Below the pieces are notes generated by a model. That model had not been told where the DNA came from and did no database searches. It worked only from the letters and a program-made list of their open reading frames with translations. The position numbers and the translations under genes were made by a program. This document shows positions 22,939-34,330 of a stretch of DNA of 64,000 bases, in pieces (position 1 is the stretch's first letter; every line of letters begins with the position of its first letter). Origin of the DNA: Anadara kagoshimensis (Eukaryota > Mollusca > Bivalvia > Arcoida > Arcidae); assembly GCA_021292105.1 (NCBI GenBank), contig CM037870.1, positions 23,576,424-23,640,423 of the forward strand. The letters are read 5' to 3'.

Positions 22939-23061
22939 TACTTACTTAGGCCTTGAACCCCTGGAGGGGCATAGGCCATCCACAACCGCCCGCCACTGTC
23001 TCCGGTCCTGGGTGATCTGCTCTAGCTCCCCCAGGAGCAGCCGGTTTTCTTGGCGTCTAAT
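22939..23061. repeat. GC-rich transposon fragment
   Basis: A GC-rich island (CCCTGGAGGGGCATAGGCCA to CCAGGAGCAGCCGGTTTTCT) inside AT-rich DNA. It resembles the end of a retroelement, but the family cannot be named here. Confidence 0.45.
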
Positions 23062-24404
23062 TAATTAACTAATTTATTTATTTAGTGATTGATGAGACTG
23101 ATTTTTATTAATTAAGACGGATGTATTTTAAATTTACAATATCTGGCTTAAAAATATGCAAACATCTTAATTGCTAACTAGTGTACACGCAATAAACAAA
23201 TCGTTTCCTGAGATGTCTAGTTTTAGTCAGAGTATATTATGCAACTGACGTCAAGACCAGTGAACTAACAACAAATCGGAAAAGTGATGTGCAAGAACAG
23301 TGTGATTCCAAAATGTATTGTATAATGCTTACATTTCGCTATGGTTTTATTTTCGCTATATTCGCGGCCAAGTGTATTCCCGCGAAAATTAAACTGGTAT
23401 TACCAGCCCATTAATCTTGCTAGAGTCGTTTTCCTTGAATCAGATAAGACGCAAAAATATGACACGGCGAATACACTAGTCATCGTCAAACCGCGAAAAT
23501 TTGACACCGTGAAAATAAAGCAATATACAGTATGCTGCTTCGAAAGTCCTAAACATTAAAAAAGAAGGCTCTGAAAATTTGTATAAAACACACTATTACT
23601 AATAATGTGAACCAAATACTGTGAAATCATTAATTTGCGTGGCGTGTTTATGTGGATACCCCGGCCAACGAATATACATGTCAACGAAAAGGTGTACATT
23701 AGTTGCAAACTTGCCTTAAAAGAAAACAACAAACCACAAATTAACAATAACGCAAAATGTTTTTTTTTATCTTAGAACTACAAAAAATGAACACCACAAA
23801 ATTAAGTGATTTCACAGTAGCTTGCCATTTTCGGACTTATTGGAGATGTTCATCTAGTTGTTCACTATAAAATTTTCAAGAAATCTAAGTTCATTTCTTA
23901 CGAACTATTTGTTTAGACGCCCCTAGGCTTGCAGCGGAGCTGTATATGGTAAGCGGATAATAAAAACGTTTCTATGTAGGCAAAACCGAAGGGCGGATTC
24001 ATTTTGTTTTTTTTAACTTAAGTAGTGTAGTTTGAGCATGTCATAATTTTTTTTTCTGAACACCTGTGTCAAACATTGATAAACAGTCCATCTATTTGGA
24101 TACGTGCATGAATGACATTGGCCAAACAGACAAGAATGTACTTCCTTGACGTAAAAAGGAGGCCTTGTTGGCAGAGCACTGACAACGACTCTTACTGCCT
24201 AGATTCTAATCCTACTGGGGACATATCCTAATGTGAGAAAGTTTGTCGGTTTCCTCGCAGGAGGTAGGCAGGTTTCTCAGGGAACTTCACTTTCCCCCAC
24301 CATAGGTATAAGTGTAAAGATCTTGAACTACATTACTTCTAAAAGTTAAGACAAAATCTCTTAGGGCATTTTTATAGTTTTTTGTGTGTTTTTTTTATTT
24401 ACAG
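23062..24404. other. Intergenic or intron upstream of the membrane-protein exon
   Basis: CGCGAAAATT-type repeats at 23340-23530 and a dispersed repeat at 24150-24330. Any upstream exon of the 24454 gene should lie here or further left, but I cannot identify it. Confidence 0.4.
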
Positions 24405-24412
24405 AGTAACCA

Positions 24413-24454
24413 ATGAAGGAAACCTTGTGCAGTGATGTAGAAATCTTCAACTGA
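24413..24454 (+). promoter_or_regulatory. Upstream ORF overlapping the main start (TGATG)
   Basis: ATG at 24413 opens a 13-codon frame (MKETLCSDVEIFN) whose TGA (24452-24454) shares its last base with the main ATG (24454-24456). Such overlaps can allow termination-reinitiation. Function is inferred only. Confidence 0.35.
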
Positions 24455-24795
24455 TGATTCCTGAGAATATCACGAATTATGACAGTTCGACGAATAAAAC
24501 ACCCGTGTCCAAATATGACCTGATATGGCTTCCATACTTTTTATTAGTGATACTCATTATTGCGTTTCTGGCAATAAACTTTTGGTGTTATCATAGAAGA
24601 CGAAAGGAAATTTGGCGGAACAATACACAACACGCCGAAGCACGTGCTCAAATGAAATTGTATTCAGCAATAAAATTGACAGTTCCCGATGGCGGATATG
24701 GCTGCAGCTTAAAACCGGAAAGCGTTGTCATGGAGAAGTTATCAACTGAAAGCTACTCTCAGTTTAATCACGGAGAGAATACTTCAATGGTTTAA
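24454..24795 (+). CDS. Small single-pass membrane protein, unknown function
   Basis: 113 residues. A short polar N-terminus with two possible N-glycosylation sites (NIT, NKT) precedes a strongly hydrophobic segment at about 28-50 (WLPYFLLVILIIAFLAINFW). A basic stop-transfer stretch, YHRRRKEIWR, and a polar cytoplasmic tail follow. The layout suggests an N-out, C-in membrane protein; no family is recognised. The exon begins near 24405 after TTTTTTTATTTACAG, so at least one upstream exon probably exists. A 13-codon upstream ORF (24413-24454) ends in TGATG, overlapping this start. A poly(A) signal AATAAA lies at 24890-24895, about 95 nt past the stop. Two damaged relatives occur at 28322 and 30238, which supports it being a real gene family. 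The stop in the same frame upstream (24433) makes this ATG the likely start. Confidence 0.68.
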   Translation: MIPENITNYDSSTNKTPVSKYDLIWLPYFLLVILIIAFLAINFWCYHRRRKEIWRNNTQHAEARAQMKLYSAIKLTVPDGGYGCSLKPESVVMEKLSTESYSQFNHGENTSMV

Positions 24796-24895
24796 GAGTG
24801 AGATATTTTGTTAAGGCATATTAGCGGTAAATTGTGTTTTAAATGTCAGATCTAAGCCAATACGGCATCGCTCTTCATCTCCCATGAGAAATAAA

Positions 24896-27800
24896 AGAAA
24901 TTGGCAATTTTTATTTTCCTTATCTGTTCTTAATTTGTATGGTGTCATGATAGATAGACGAGTGAGAGTATTTTAGCCTAAACAAATAATAAATCATCGT
25001 TAGCGACATGAATACAACAAAACCCTAGCGGCTCTACTACTGCAGGCTCCAGTTTCATAATTAGGGATTAGCACAGATTTTCTGTTAAGTTTGGTAATCC
25101 TTGTATTACAAAAAGAGGGTTTTTACAAAATTGGAATATATCGACGCATAGCTTAAAGAGATCTACAAAATGACACCCAATTAAGCCCCATTCATACGAC
25201 TCATAAGGCATACCTAAGTATTTTTACTCATGTAAATTTACTCACGTAAGCAAAAGTATATTTTGCTCTGCGTTCATACACAAGTACATTTGAAGATTAT
25301 AACCAGTTTGAGATCATTTACAATTTTGAATACGGAACAGTTTCTACTTGGCTATCAGACAAGAATTACTACAAAACTGTTAGGTTTACTTTATCAGGTT
25401 TTAAGTAAAGGGAAAGCTTAGTTAAAAAATGATAGAGAATCCGGAGCCTGCACGGCCATCTTACAGACGAGAGACAAGATCAAGGCAACCTGATTAGTAA
25501 CGTGTTAAGATAGGCATTTTCTGCTAGTATGTACAGTCCCCTATCATAAGTCGATTAATGATTTTGATGTGTACACCTTGTGTTCTTATATTCTTTATGG
25601 GTCATTCAATGTTTGGCTATTGCGAAAAATGTCAGGTTTAATTTTCGATCATCGGTTTTGTTGTGCTATGTTTTACTAATTAATAATCTACGGATCGCCG
25701 GCCACGCCCACAATGATCCGATAAAGGTCTTTATGTCAGTTCCAAAGTTTTTACTTTGCTTCTAGATTGTGATTCGGACATGGATTAGTATGTTTGTTTT
25801 TGATTTAAAATGTCATGAATTAACAATACCGTGAAACAATGTTTACTACAATGCGGCGCTATACTGATACCAATCCTGTTTGCAGTTGTCATATATCATT
25901 TTGTAAATTTAAACATAAAATGCATTCAAAAATGATATAAGCTATATGACACAGTCACCAAATTAAATAAACAGTTAAATATTTTCAATAAAACCATAGA
26001 TTCCCAGCTTTTTTGAATTGCATACATGTAACTAGCTGCGTGTTTTTAATTCATCAAATATTTTGATAATTTCTTTTCAATATTTTAAAGAAATAGTACA
26101 TGTAATTGCATCTGTGAAATGTTCTTCTATTCCTTTGCGGCACTGACTGCAGCTCTCTATGCATTCAAACATTGTGTGTGACTAAACCATGGAGTACAGA
26201 TAGATTATGGTTAGCTTGGTGTCTAATTCAGTCTCTGGAGTATACTTTATTCTACTATAAATATCATGTTGTATAAGAATTATGATAACCATCTGGATAC
26301 CCTAAAGTATATCCCTCATTTCTATGCCGTTATCTCACATTATTGGCTTAAATAAAATCAGAGAAAACAGCCAATTGAGACATATAGGTTGATTAATTCG
26401 ATAATCGTGTCCATAGGGAGATTATCTTGTAGAGTTAAATAACACTATTTGTCAAATGAGTTTATCGGAAATAAACTAGGGAGCAATTTAAATACATAGT
26501 GAATAAAAACTCGATGCAAATACAGACTAAGTGAAACAATTTGTTTAAAATACTTCCAATGGCTACAGACACGTTTTTATTATTTTTTTTGTCCAAGGTG
26601 CATTATCAGGTTATATTGAATCAATGATAAACGGTTTTAATTTCAATTTTTAGGTAATTTTGAATAACATATTTTGTTATGAGCATGGCAAAATTCATTT
26701 TAGGAAACTTCGAAGTGCAATGTATAACTTCTTTATTAACATTGTTTCACGTTCCTTTTATTTTCAATGTTGATGTCACACGAGGTTGATGTAGCTAGAT
26801 AGGCAATAGGTGCTTACCTTTCCAGAGCACAGGGTCTCACTTAACCTGGTGGAAGTCCTCGTGTTTTACTTAATGTATCAGTTTTCAAAGTTTTTACTTT
26901 GTTTTAAGATTATGATTTGAACATAGATTGGTATGTTAGTTTTTGATTCATTATAGCAATATCTTCTTCCTGCTTATGGTGTATTTGTCTCACAAATGAT
27001 ACGCTATGGTAGAGCTTGTTCCCACTATGTACTTTATACAACTAAGCAAACTGCGTACAAGTGAATTGTTGACCTAAGGATAGTGCAAGCATAGGCTTAT
27101 GAGGGTCCACAAAAAGTTTTATGGTCGTCATCACAGTATTGTTGATAAGTTTGATGTCTCTGTTTCCAGGATTGCTCTGGATATATATATATATGACGTC
27201 ACATAGTTTCATGTTCCTTTTACTCAATTTACTTTATTAAACTGTATTGTTCATGGTTTAGATTCCAAATTATGGTTACGACCGGCAAAATGAACAACTC
27301 CTATAAAACTTAAGTTATTAATTTAAATATGTCCAACGCTTGGCAGTTCTTAAACATGAAGTGTATGTTGCGATACTACAGAGGAAGGGAACATGTACCT
27401 AGCAACAAACTACGCTACCAAAAAACACGAAATAGTACACGTTGTGCCGTACACGGCAATGCAATGAAAAGACCTCTGAAAATAAAACCCCAGCAAACAA
27501 ACTGACACGAAAAGACCAGATAATAATACTGCGGCTAACAAATTAATAAATCACTCTAGATTCCCCTTTGAGGTGAGAAGCGATTGCGGTGCCGGTAATT
27601 TAGACCATTTGGCCACCAAGGTCCCCGGGCATACCAAAATTATGTCGTGCACATTTTGCCATTCACATTTTGTCTAAGCATATGCCCAACATTCAAACCA
27701 TCAGTGAGGAATACAAAACCAGATGTCTCAGAATTGACTTACGGTTGACGTTTAATGCTAATGATTTTTTTCGAGGTCAAGTGTACTGAATGGATACGTT

Positions 27801-27985
27801 GAGTGACATATAGATACCTCTAAAATTGACATTGATTGTCTCCAGGGATATCCCCTTAATCTTATGTGGATTAAAGCATTAATTGTTAATGAATCCCTGA
27901 GCTTTATATTAATATATAAAATGCAATGACAGAGCCTTCCAAAGATCCTCTTCTTGGATTGAAATCTTCATAGGTAAGCTTAAAT
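24896..27985. other. Intergenic, no gene seen
   Basis: Two copies of one dispersed repeat (25733-25800 and 26781-26955; words CAAAGTTTTTACTTTG, GATTGGTATGTTAGTTTTTG). The other copies are at 28043-28190, 32498-32645 and 39477-39536. Confidence 0.5.

Positions 27986-27989
<4 letters not shown>

Positions 27990-28031
<42 letters not shown>
27990..28031. repeat. (CT)n microsatellite
   Basis: Pure CT run of about 42 bp. Confidence 0.95.
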
Positions 28032-28033
<2 letters not shown>

Positions 28034-28321
28034 GCACACCTAGATGGTATATAGCTAGCTAAACAGAAGTGCTTATCCTTCCGGAGCACAGGTAGAATTT
28101 CACGAGATTCTCTATATTTGTCAGTTTTCGATTTTCATTTTTTCGAATTGTGATTTGAACATGGAGTGGTATATTTGTTTTTGATTATTGAGGGATAACA
28201 GTTGATGGTAACATTGCAAAGGCAAACATTTCTGACAATTCATCTTTAGCTGGTGACGTCTCGATATAAGTAAAATATTTTTGACTAGGACGTAAAACCC
28301 CAATCGATCGATCAATCAATA

Positions 28322-28490
28322 GCAGTCATATTTCGGAACATCCCTAGGACTATATTTTTGTCATATCACAAAAAGATTAAACAAGAAAAATCGAAGGAAA
28401 CTTTAGAAAAATCAAATCTGCAATGAAAGAACATAGGAGAATAACATATTTTATGAAAAAACAAAGATGATCTGTCCAACATCAACCCAC
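28322..28490 (+). pseudogene. Decayed copy of the small membrane-protein gene
   Basis: Nucleotide alignment by eye to 30304-30475 is clear: both have GCAGTC, CTAGGACT or CTTGGACT, the shared AGATTAAACAAGAAAAATC, then CTGCAATG.AAGAACATAG. In this copy the reading frame is broken by stops and shifts, and it lacks the N-terminal part. The homology begins right beside a SINE tail in plus orientation (about 28247-28303), so the insertion may have removed the 5' half. Confidence 0.6.
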
Positions 28491-29113
28491 TCTTCTCGCA
28501 GACATGATTGTATAATAGATCCGTGTTTAGTTTGTAAGCTAACACTTTATAATATTCTGTTTTATTATTCCAAAATGATCGGAACAAAACATGAATATGT
28601 CATCTGTTGTCTGCTAAAGATGTCATTCTTTGTCTGGCCTCACTGTAAATTGAGATCGATAGCCTTGCTAAGAGAGATAAAGTGTATCAGAAACGTGGCA
28701 AGAAATCTAAAAAATGTGATGTTTTATCATAATAAATATTTCATGAAACGGAAATGTTGATACCATATAATGGGAACTTGACATAAAACATTTTGATATT
28801 CTTCTAAAATGTCGAAAATATTTTTAGTTTTACGGACACATTTGAAATTATGATGCGATAATCCAAAACAAACATACCAATTAACGTCATTATTGTGAAA
28901 ATATGTTTTTCGTCGTTTGAAACTGATCCTTATCTTGAAGATAACGAATTGTAGAAAAATGATAAAAAAGCTGCAAATTATATAATGGATTTCATCAAAA
29001 CAACTTTTAATCCGTGATATTTAAAGTCTCCATGATCGTCACCATTTGTTCAATCAAAGTTTGGCGTTATACCAAATTTTGGTAATAAATTGAAAGGTTG
29101 ATTGTTTGATTGA

Positions 29114-29465
29114 TTGAGTGGGGTGTTACGTCAAGAATACTTCACTTATATCGAGATGTCACATGCGAAAGGTATTGTGCCGGAAATTTTGATCATCCCA
29201 GTGCGCTTGAGGCAATGTGCAGAGAGTGCTCTTTACGTGTCACGCCTGCCAGGTCACATAACATCGGTTTTAAGGTCTCTTCCGAAGGACCCCGTTACTT
29301 TCATTTCTAAATGTCAAGTGCTCGGCAATAAAAAAAAAGAAAGAAAGAAAGAAAAGAAAAAACACGCCATTACGTATTTTCAAGTCTTGGTCAGACCTGG
29401 TAGTGGTTCGAATCTACGACCTCCCACATACGAAGCGAGTACTCTACCACTGACCCACCGAAGTG
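29114..29465 (-). repeat. tRNA-headed SINE copy
   Basis: Minus-strand copy; TCAAGAATACTTCACTTATA at left, antisense tRNA head (GAAGCGAGTACTCTACCACT) at right, and an internal AAAG-rich stretch at 29330-29360. Confidence 0.75.
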
Positions 29466-29579
29466 GTAAATAATACGAAGATGGCTTATGCTAAAGAAAT
29501 AGAATTTGTGTCAACAGATTACTGTGACGATAAGCGAGGTTGTAAAATTACCGATGAAATTAGAACGATGTTCTACTGT

Positions 29580-29653
29580 AAGTTATAGAGAGAAGCCGAA
29601 AACTGTTATTTCTCTCACCGAATGAGCAGTGTTAAAGGCTTCTCTCTAACTTA
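29580..29653. repeat. Small inverted repeat
   Basis: AAGTTATAGAGAGAAGCC at the left pairs with GGCTTCTCTCTAACTT at the right, with about 40 nt between. The only mismatch is a two-base gap. Confidence 0.6.
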
Positions 29654-29953
29654 AAACATTGCACTTCTTTGTGTAAATAAAATACAGCTTTAAATCCTCA
29701 TTCAGTTGTAGGTGATAATGATTTTGGTCAATTGGGATCACAATTCACAATTTAATATTGGACGGTAATTTACTTCGCACTGTGTTTAGTGAAGAGTATT
29801 CCGGCGTCGTCTAGAGCGAGTTAAAACTCATGCTTTGTGTGAGTTATACTTACAACAAGTCGACTCAATACTCCATCTGCATAGATCAATTTTTAAAATG
29901 TCATAAAATAGTAAAAACATCTGAGTTGCGTGCCTATAAAAATAATAATCATT

Positions 29954-29956
<3 letters not shown>

Positions 29957-29989
<33 letters not shown>
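29957..29989. repeat. Poly(A) run
   Basis: About 33 consecutive A. It could be the tail of a retroposed element, but no recognisable body precedes it. Confidence 0.85.
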
Positions 29990-29993
<4 letters not shown>

Positions 29994-30237
29994 GCAATTC
30001 GGTACAAAGTCAAAGCATGACGTCATAGCAATGTTTTAATCTACACATAAAAAATAGAGGGCGCACAATATCAAATAATATAAATTGTTTTTCATACTAC
30101 AACACTTTATTTTTTATCGTTGGACACCGTCGCATTAACATTCTCGCCACAAATACTTTATTTTTCTGTTTTACTTTTTAGTGATGGATTATGATGGCCT
30201 TCAGAAGTTCAAATGCCAATAAAAAGGAATGTAAATA

Positions 30238-30521
30238 ATGCCAAACGGAACTTCTTCAGCAGACGATGACGTCACTTCCGTTTCCTGTTATGGCTACCGC
30301 ATCTATCAATCGCAGTCGTCTTCCTAACTTTCCTTGGACTTCATTTCTGGTCATACCACAGAAGATTAAACAAGAAAAATCAAAGAAATATTTCCGATAG
30401 AAGAACCAAAGCTGCAATGGAAGAACATAGACGAATAATAATTATGAAAAACAGAAACAAAATTTGTCCACAACAATTTCCGAAAGAATTGCCGAGTCAT
30501 GATAACTTACAGGAATTGTGA
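30238..30521 (+). pseudogene. Second relative of the small membrane-protein gene, one frameshift
   Basis: ATG at 30238 opens MPNGTSSADDDVTSVS. After a one-base shift near 30285 the frame becomes LLWLPHLSIAVVFLTFLGLH, then FWSYHRRLNKKNQRN, and ends ...PSHDNLQEL with TGA at 30519-30521. The core matches the intact protein at 24454 (LIWLPYFLL.., FWCYHRRRKE). As there, a pyrimidine-rich acceptor (ACTTTTTAG, ending 30181) precedes the coding exon. It may be a functional gene with an assembly indel or a young pseudogene. Confidence 0.55.
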
Positions 30522-30528
30522 TTAAATT

Positions 30529-31015
30529 ACCTAATCATATATTTTGATGCAGAATATAAATACCAAATCTCAGAAATACAGTTTCAACGTGTAATGTTGA
30601 TGTGCACATAAAAAATATTTTAAATAACCCCTGCATCATTATCATTCTGTCTTTAGTTTTATGTCGCAAGAACTACTATTTTATCTTCGCGGTGTATAAT
30701 TTTCGTGGAGTTGAGAGAAAATGCCATTCATTGGGTAATAATTTCAATTGCTCTTAATATTTGATATATATACATGTAATTACCTAACCATATAATTTTG
30801 ATGCAGCTTATGAATGTCAAATCTAAGAAATACAATTTCAATGTGTAATATTACATGTACATAATATCACCTATGCATTATTGTCATTCTGTCTTTAGCT
30901 TTATGTCACACGATCTACCGTGAAATCATTTTTTCGCGGTGTCTATTTCCATGGAGTTGAGAGATAATCCCATTCTTGGGGTGATTATTTCATGATTTGT
31001 TCTTTATATTTAAGG
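30529..31015. repeat. Direct duplication of about 240 bp
   Basis: 30529-30770 and 30782-31015 align over their length: ACCTAATCATAT / ACCTAACCATAT, TTTTGATGCAG, GTGTAAT.TT, CATTCTGTCTTTAG, TCGCGGTGT, GGAGTTGAGAGA. It starts right after the stop of the frameshifted membrane-protein copy. Confidence 0.75.
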
Positions 31016-31860
31016 TAAGATTGTAACATATACGATTTCGTTGACATGCAAATTCGTGGGTCATGATGTAATCGAAAACGAAAAATTTTGTAAACCTCGG
31101 AAATACATGATTTCACAGCAGTATGTCTGTATGTTTATCGTTATTGAAGTTCATATTCATATAGAATTACCACACATCTTAATATAAATAGTGTTTTTAT
31201 TTCGTTAAACATATCAAGATTCGTTTATAAAAAAGTGTGATATAAATGTTATGAGAGACTCCGCTAATGATTGAAGGAACTTGTACAACCTTCAACCTTA
31301 ATAGACTCTTTCCTTCCGCATTGACTAAAACACTGACAAGATTGAATTTGTGCCCAGCAAGAGGTGTGTTAGTCTGTTTACTACATTCTTAGTGTATAGA
31401 TAGGATCTTTATTTTTCGTATCCGAAATGCAAACTTATTTGACTGCGTTTTACCCACCCTCCTGCACCAGTATTGGTTACTGCAATGAACAGCGATTGTG
31501 TAAATACCGCTTTTGTCCACATTGGTGCTATTTCACCCAAACCCTTTGCTGATAGAAAACTGAATCTTAAAGCACAAGACCATCAGAATATTGCCTCGGA
31601 TAATATAGATACAGGCCTGGCTGTAGTTTAATATTGAGCTAACGAATTATTGCGGAATCAACAGCCTATCTTTGTACCTCGATAGTTTGATTTCGACATT
31701 TGGCAACTGCGATCCATCTTTTGGCTGCATCTTTGGCCACTAGCTATCCATATCTCGACTGTCGATTTTCGATTCCCTTTTGTTACCTCACCTTTAAACT
31801 TTCGACAGGGGTGTACATGGTGTATGGGAAACAGCGTTGTTGAAAACACATTTGTTTCAT

Positions 31861-31942
31861 ACGGCGGTGTGGAAGGGCCAAATAAAAAAATTAATTCGAA
31901 TTACGAATTAGTTATTTTCATTTGGCTCTTCCACGCCGCCGT
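31861..31942. repeat. 82-bp palindrome with GC-rich arms
   Basis: ACGGCGGTGTGGAAGGGCC at 31861 pairs with GGCTCTTCCACGCCGCCGT at 31924 (20 of 22 positions in the arms). The centre is AT-only and itself nearly symmetric (AATTCGAATTACGAATT). Confidence 0.85.
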
Positions 31943-32497
31943 AGTTTCAACATAGCTATTCAATACAATGTAATGCCACATCTGATGAGAAAAGACTTTA
32001 CAATTGAAATGTCCTTTGGCGAACAATTTGCTTTGATTATATCAGCGTCTTAGACGAAACCCACATTTTAACGACCAATTTGATTCTAGACAATGGAACG
32101 TTGTCCTGGAGACATATAATGTTTTTAAAAAGTCAATGACACTGTCTCTGTTACACTGATAACAAATAGTAAGATGTTCATGAAGAAAGAACGACTGAGC
32201 TTTAATTAGTTTTTCTTTTTAACTTGACTTGCTATAGCCAGCTGAGTTTATGACATTACGTGACGTGCGTGGGTTAAACCTTTATCTTCTCTTCTGAAAC
32301 TGAAACAATTCAAAGAAAACTTGGCGTGGAATGTCCCCGGGTGACAGGAATTAAAATAATGTTTGCCGGGTCACCCCGTAAGTCTAGTTCTCGACCAAAT
32401 ATATTTGAACTAGAGTTGAGATTTACCTATCTGGCACTAGTGATTGATTCAATTAATCTCGTTCGTCCTGTTTTCTTATTTGTTTCACATGTGACTG

Positions 32498-33100
32498 GTG
32501 TAGCTAGCTTTACAGGAGGTACTTAACCTTTCAGAACACAAATTCTCTCATCCCCGATGGAATTTCTTGTAATTTGCCAGTTTTCAGAGTTTTTACTTTC
32601 GCTTTGGATTGTGATTGGGACATGGACTGGTATTTTAGGGTTGGATTTGTTCCGACTTTGCTTTTACTGTCGTTTTCATTTCGCAACACATGGCTCATAA
32701 CAAGAACATAACTACGATGATAAACGACTACCATGATATTTTCATCTGCGTAATCTGGGGTGCTTATATGCTTCGCTTCGGTCCATATACCACTTTTGGG
32801 CTGACTGCACGGTTCATAAACTGCCATATGGCTCGGAGACTACTGAAATATTCGTTGAATATTATTTAATAAATCCATTCAAGTGCTTCGGTGGAGTTTG
32901 AGGTAGGGCTGGTGTGGTATTTGAGTGGTCTAAAACGTGTGCTTAAGAACCACATCGCGTCTAAATTCTTGTCAGTTCTCGATCGATTGCTGAAAGTGTG
33001 GTTTTCTGTGGATACTTTGTTTCCTCTGCCATTCAAGAAATGACCATTTGATATAAGTGAAAAATATTGACAGGGGGATAAAACAATACTGCTTTCCTTC
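32498..33100. repeat. Two dispersed repeats
   Basis: 32498-32645 belongs to the family of 26781-26955; 32920-33080 to that of 11218-11380. An open frame at 32531-32827 (minus) overlaps the first and is not supported as a gene. Confidence 0.55.
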
Positions 33101-33804
33101 CTCTAGGTTAGATATATAGTCATTGCTCGAACCTGTGAAAACACTCATCTAACGGAGCCAATCTTATACAAACCATCTTCATTTGTCATTTTTGAACCCG
33201 TGAAGGCACACAGATAACGAAGAAGCAATTCCTATGAAAAAATCATATCCCATTGCCAGAGCAATGTTTAAATACAGAAAAGTCAAATATTTATGGTGTC
33301 AAATATTTATTTTCATTTTTAATGTTTTTGATGAAAATTAAAAGATTCTTATTATAATGAATACAGAGATATTTTCGGCTACATTAATTAAAACTCTCCA
33401 GCACTGACAGCATAAAATAGCAAACATATACATTATCAAAACCTGTTAGTAAGTAATGTATAAAAGATATATATTTACAATGTAATATATATATATATAA
33501 GTAAAAGCCTCCTAATGTTACTGTTCTATTATAATATCATGGTCTTCGTAATCTATGATATACACGGCATTTATACTATGAAATATGTATAATATGAAAG
33601 TGAAAAAGGAAAATTTTATTTACAAGAATAAAAATAAATATACTACGATGTTATAATTGAAAAGCATTGTACATATGTATTTGTTTTAGAGCAGACACGT
33701 TTTTCACCATTTCTAGAATTAGTTTTAAAATTTTTAATTTAACCAGAAAATATAGATTCAACGCCAAAATCCATCAACTCAAAACATGAGCGAGGGGTAC
33801 AGGT

Positions 33805-34330
33805 AACTATTGGATGGTCAATTACTTCAAATGCTAGCTTAGCAGTAATGTTTGGTGACCATTGGCTCCCTTGCCAATTGACGCAATGGTAAATGTCGTG
33901 TGACCATTGGTGTCAAAGTCAGCTTAATGGCGTGATAAGTGTTTGAAGACCATTAGTTTCAATGCCAACTCAACTGTATGATAACTGTTTGGTGACTATA
34001 AGTTCAAACTGCCAGCTCAATAGTATGGTTTTGGTTGATCATTGGTTCCAATGTCGGGTCAACAGAAAATAATAGTTGGAAGACCATTATGCATTTGATA
34101 CGAAAATATCATCCTATCTTGATTTAAGTTTAGCTAGCCTAACGATTAACTTTATAATCAGTTTATCTGTTAAAAATTACAAAGAAAATGCTCATTTCTC
34201 AAAAGGTGCTATTTTGCAATCTCGAAAGACACTAATTAGAATTCTCAAAAGGCACCATTTGAAACTTTCGAAAGACACTGTTTGACTTTCAACAGATACT
34301 TTTTTCGCACACACAAAAGGCACTATTTGA
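33805..34330. repeat. Two adjoining degenerate tandem arrays
   Basis: 33805-34095 has units of about 55 bp sharing TTTGGTGACCATTGG and AGCTCAATAGTATGG. 34190-34330 has units of about 30 bp sharing CTCAAAAGGCACTATTTG and CGAAAGACACT. Confidence 0.65.

Noticed and set aside
29114-29473. Open frame of 119 codons
   Set aside because: Lies in a tRNA-headed SINE; similar frames occur in the copies at 47654 and 49104.
32531-32827. Minus-strand open frame of 98 codons
   Set aside because: Half of it is a dispersed repeat and the rest has no homology I recognise.
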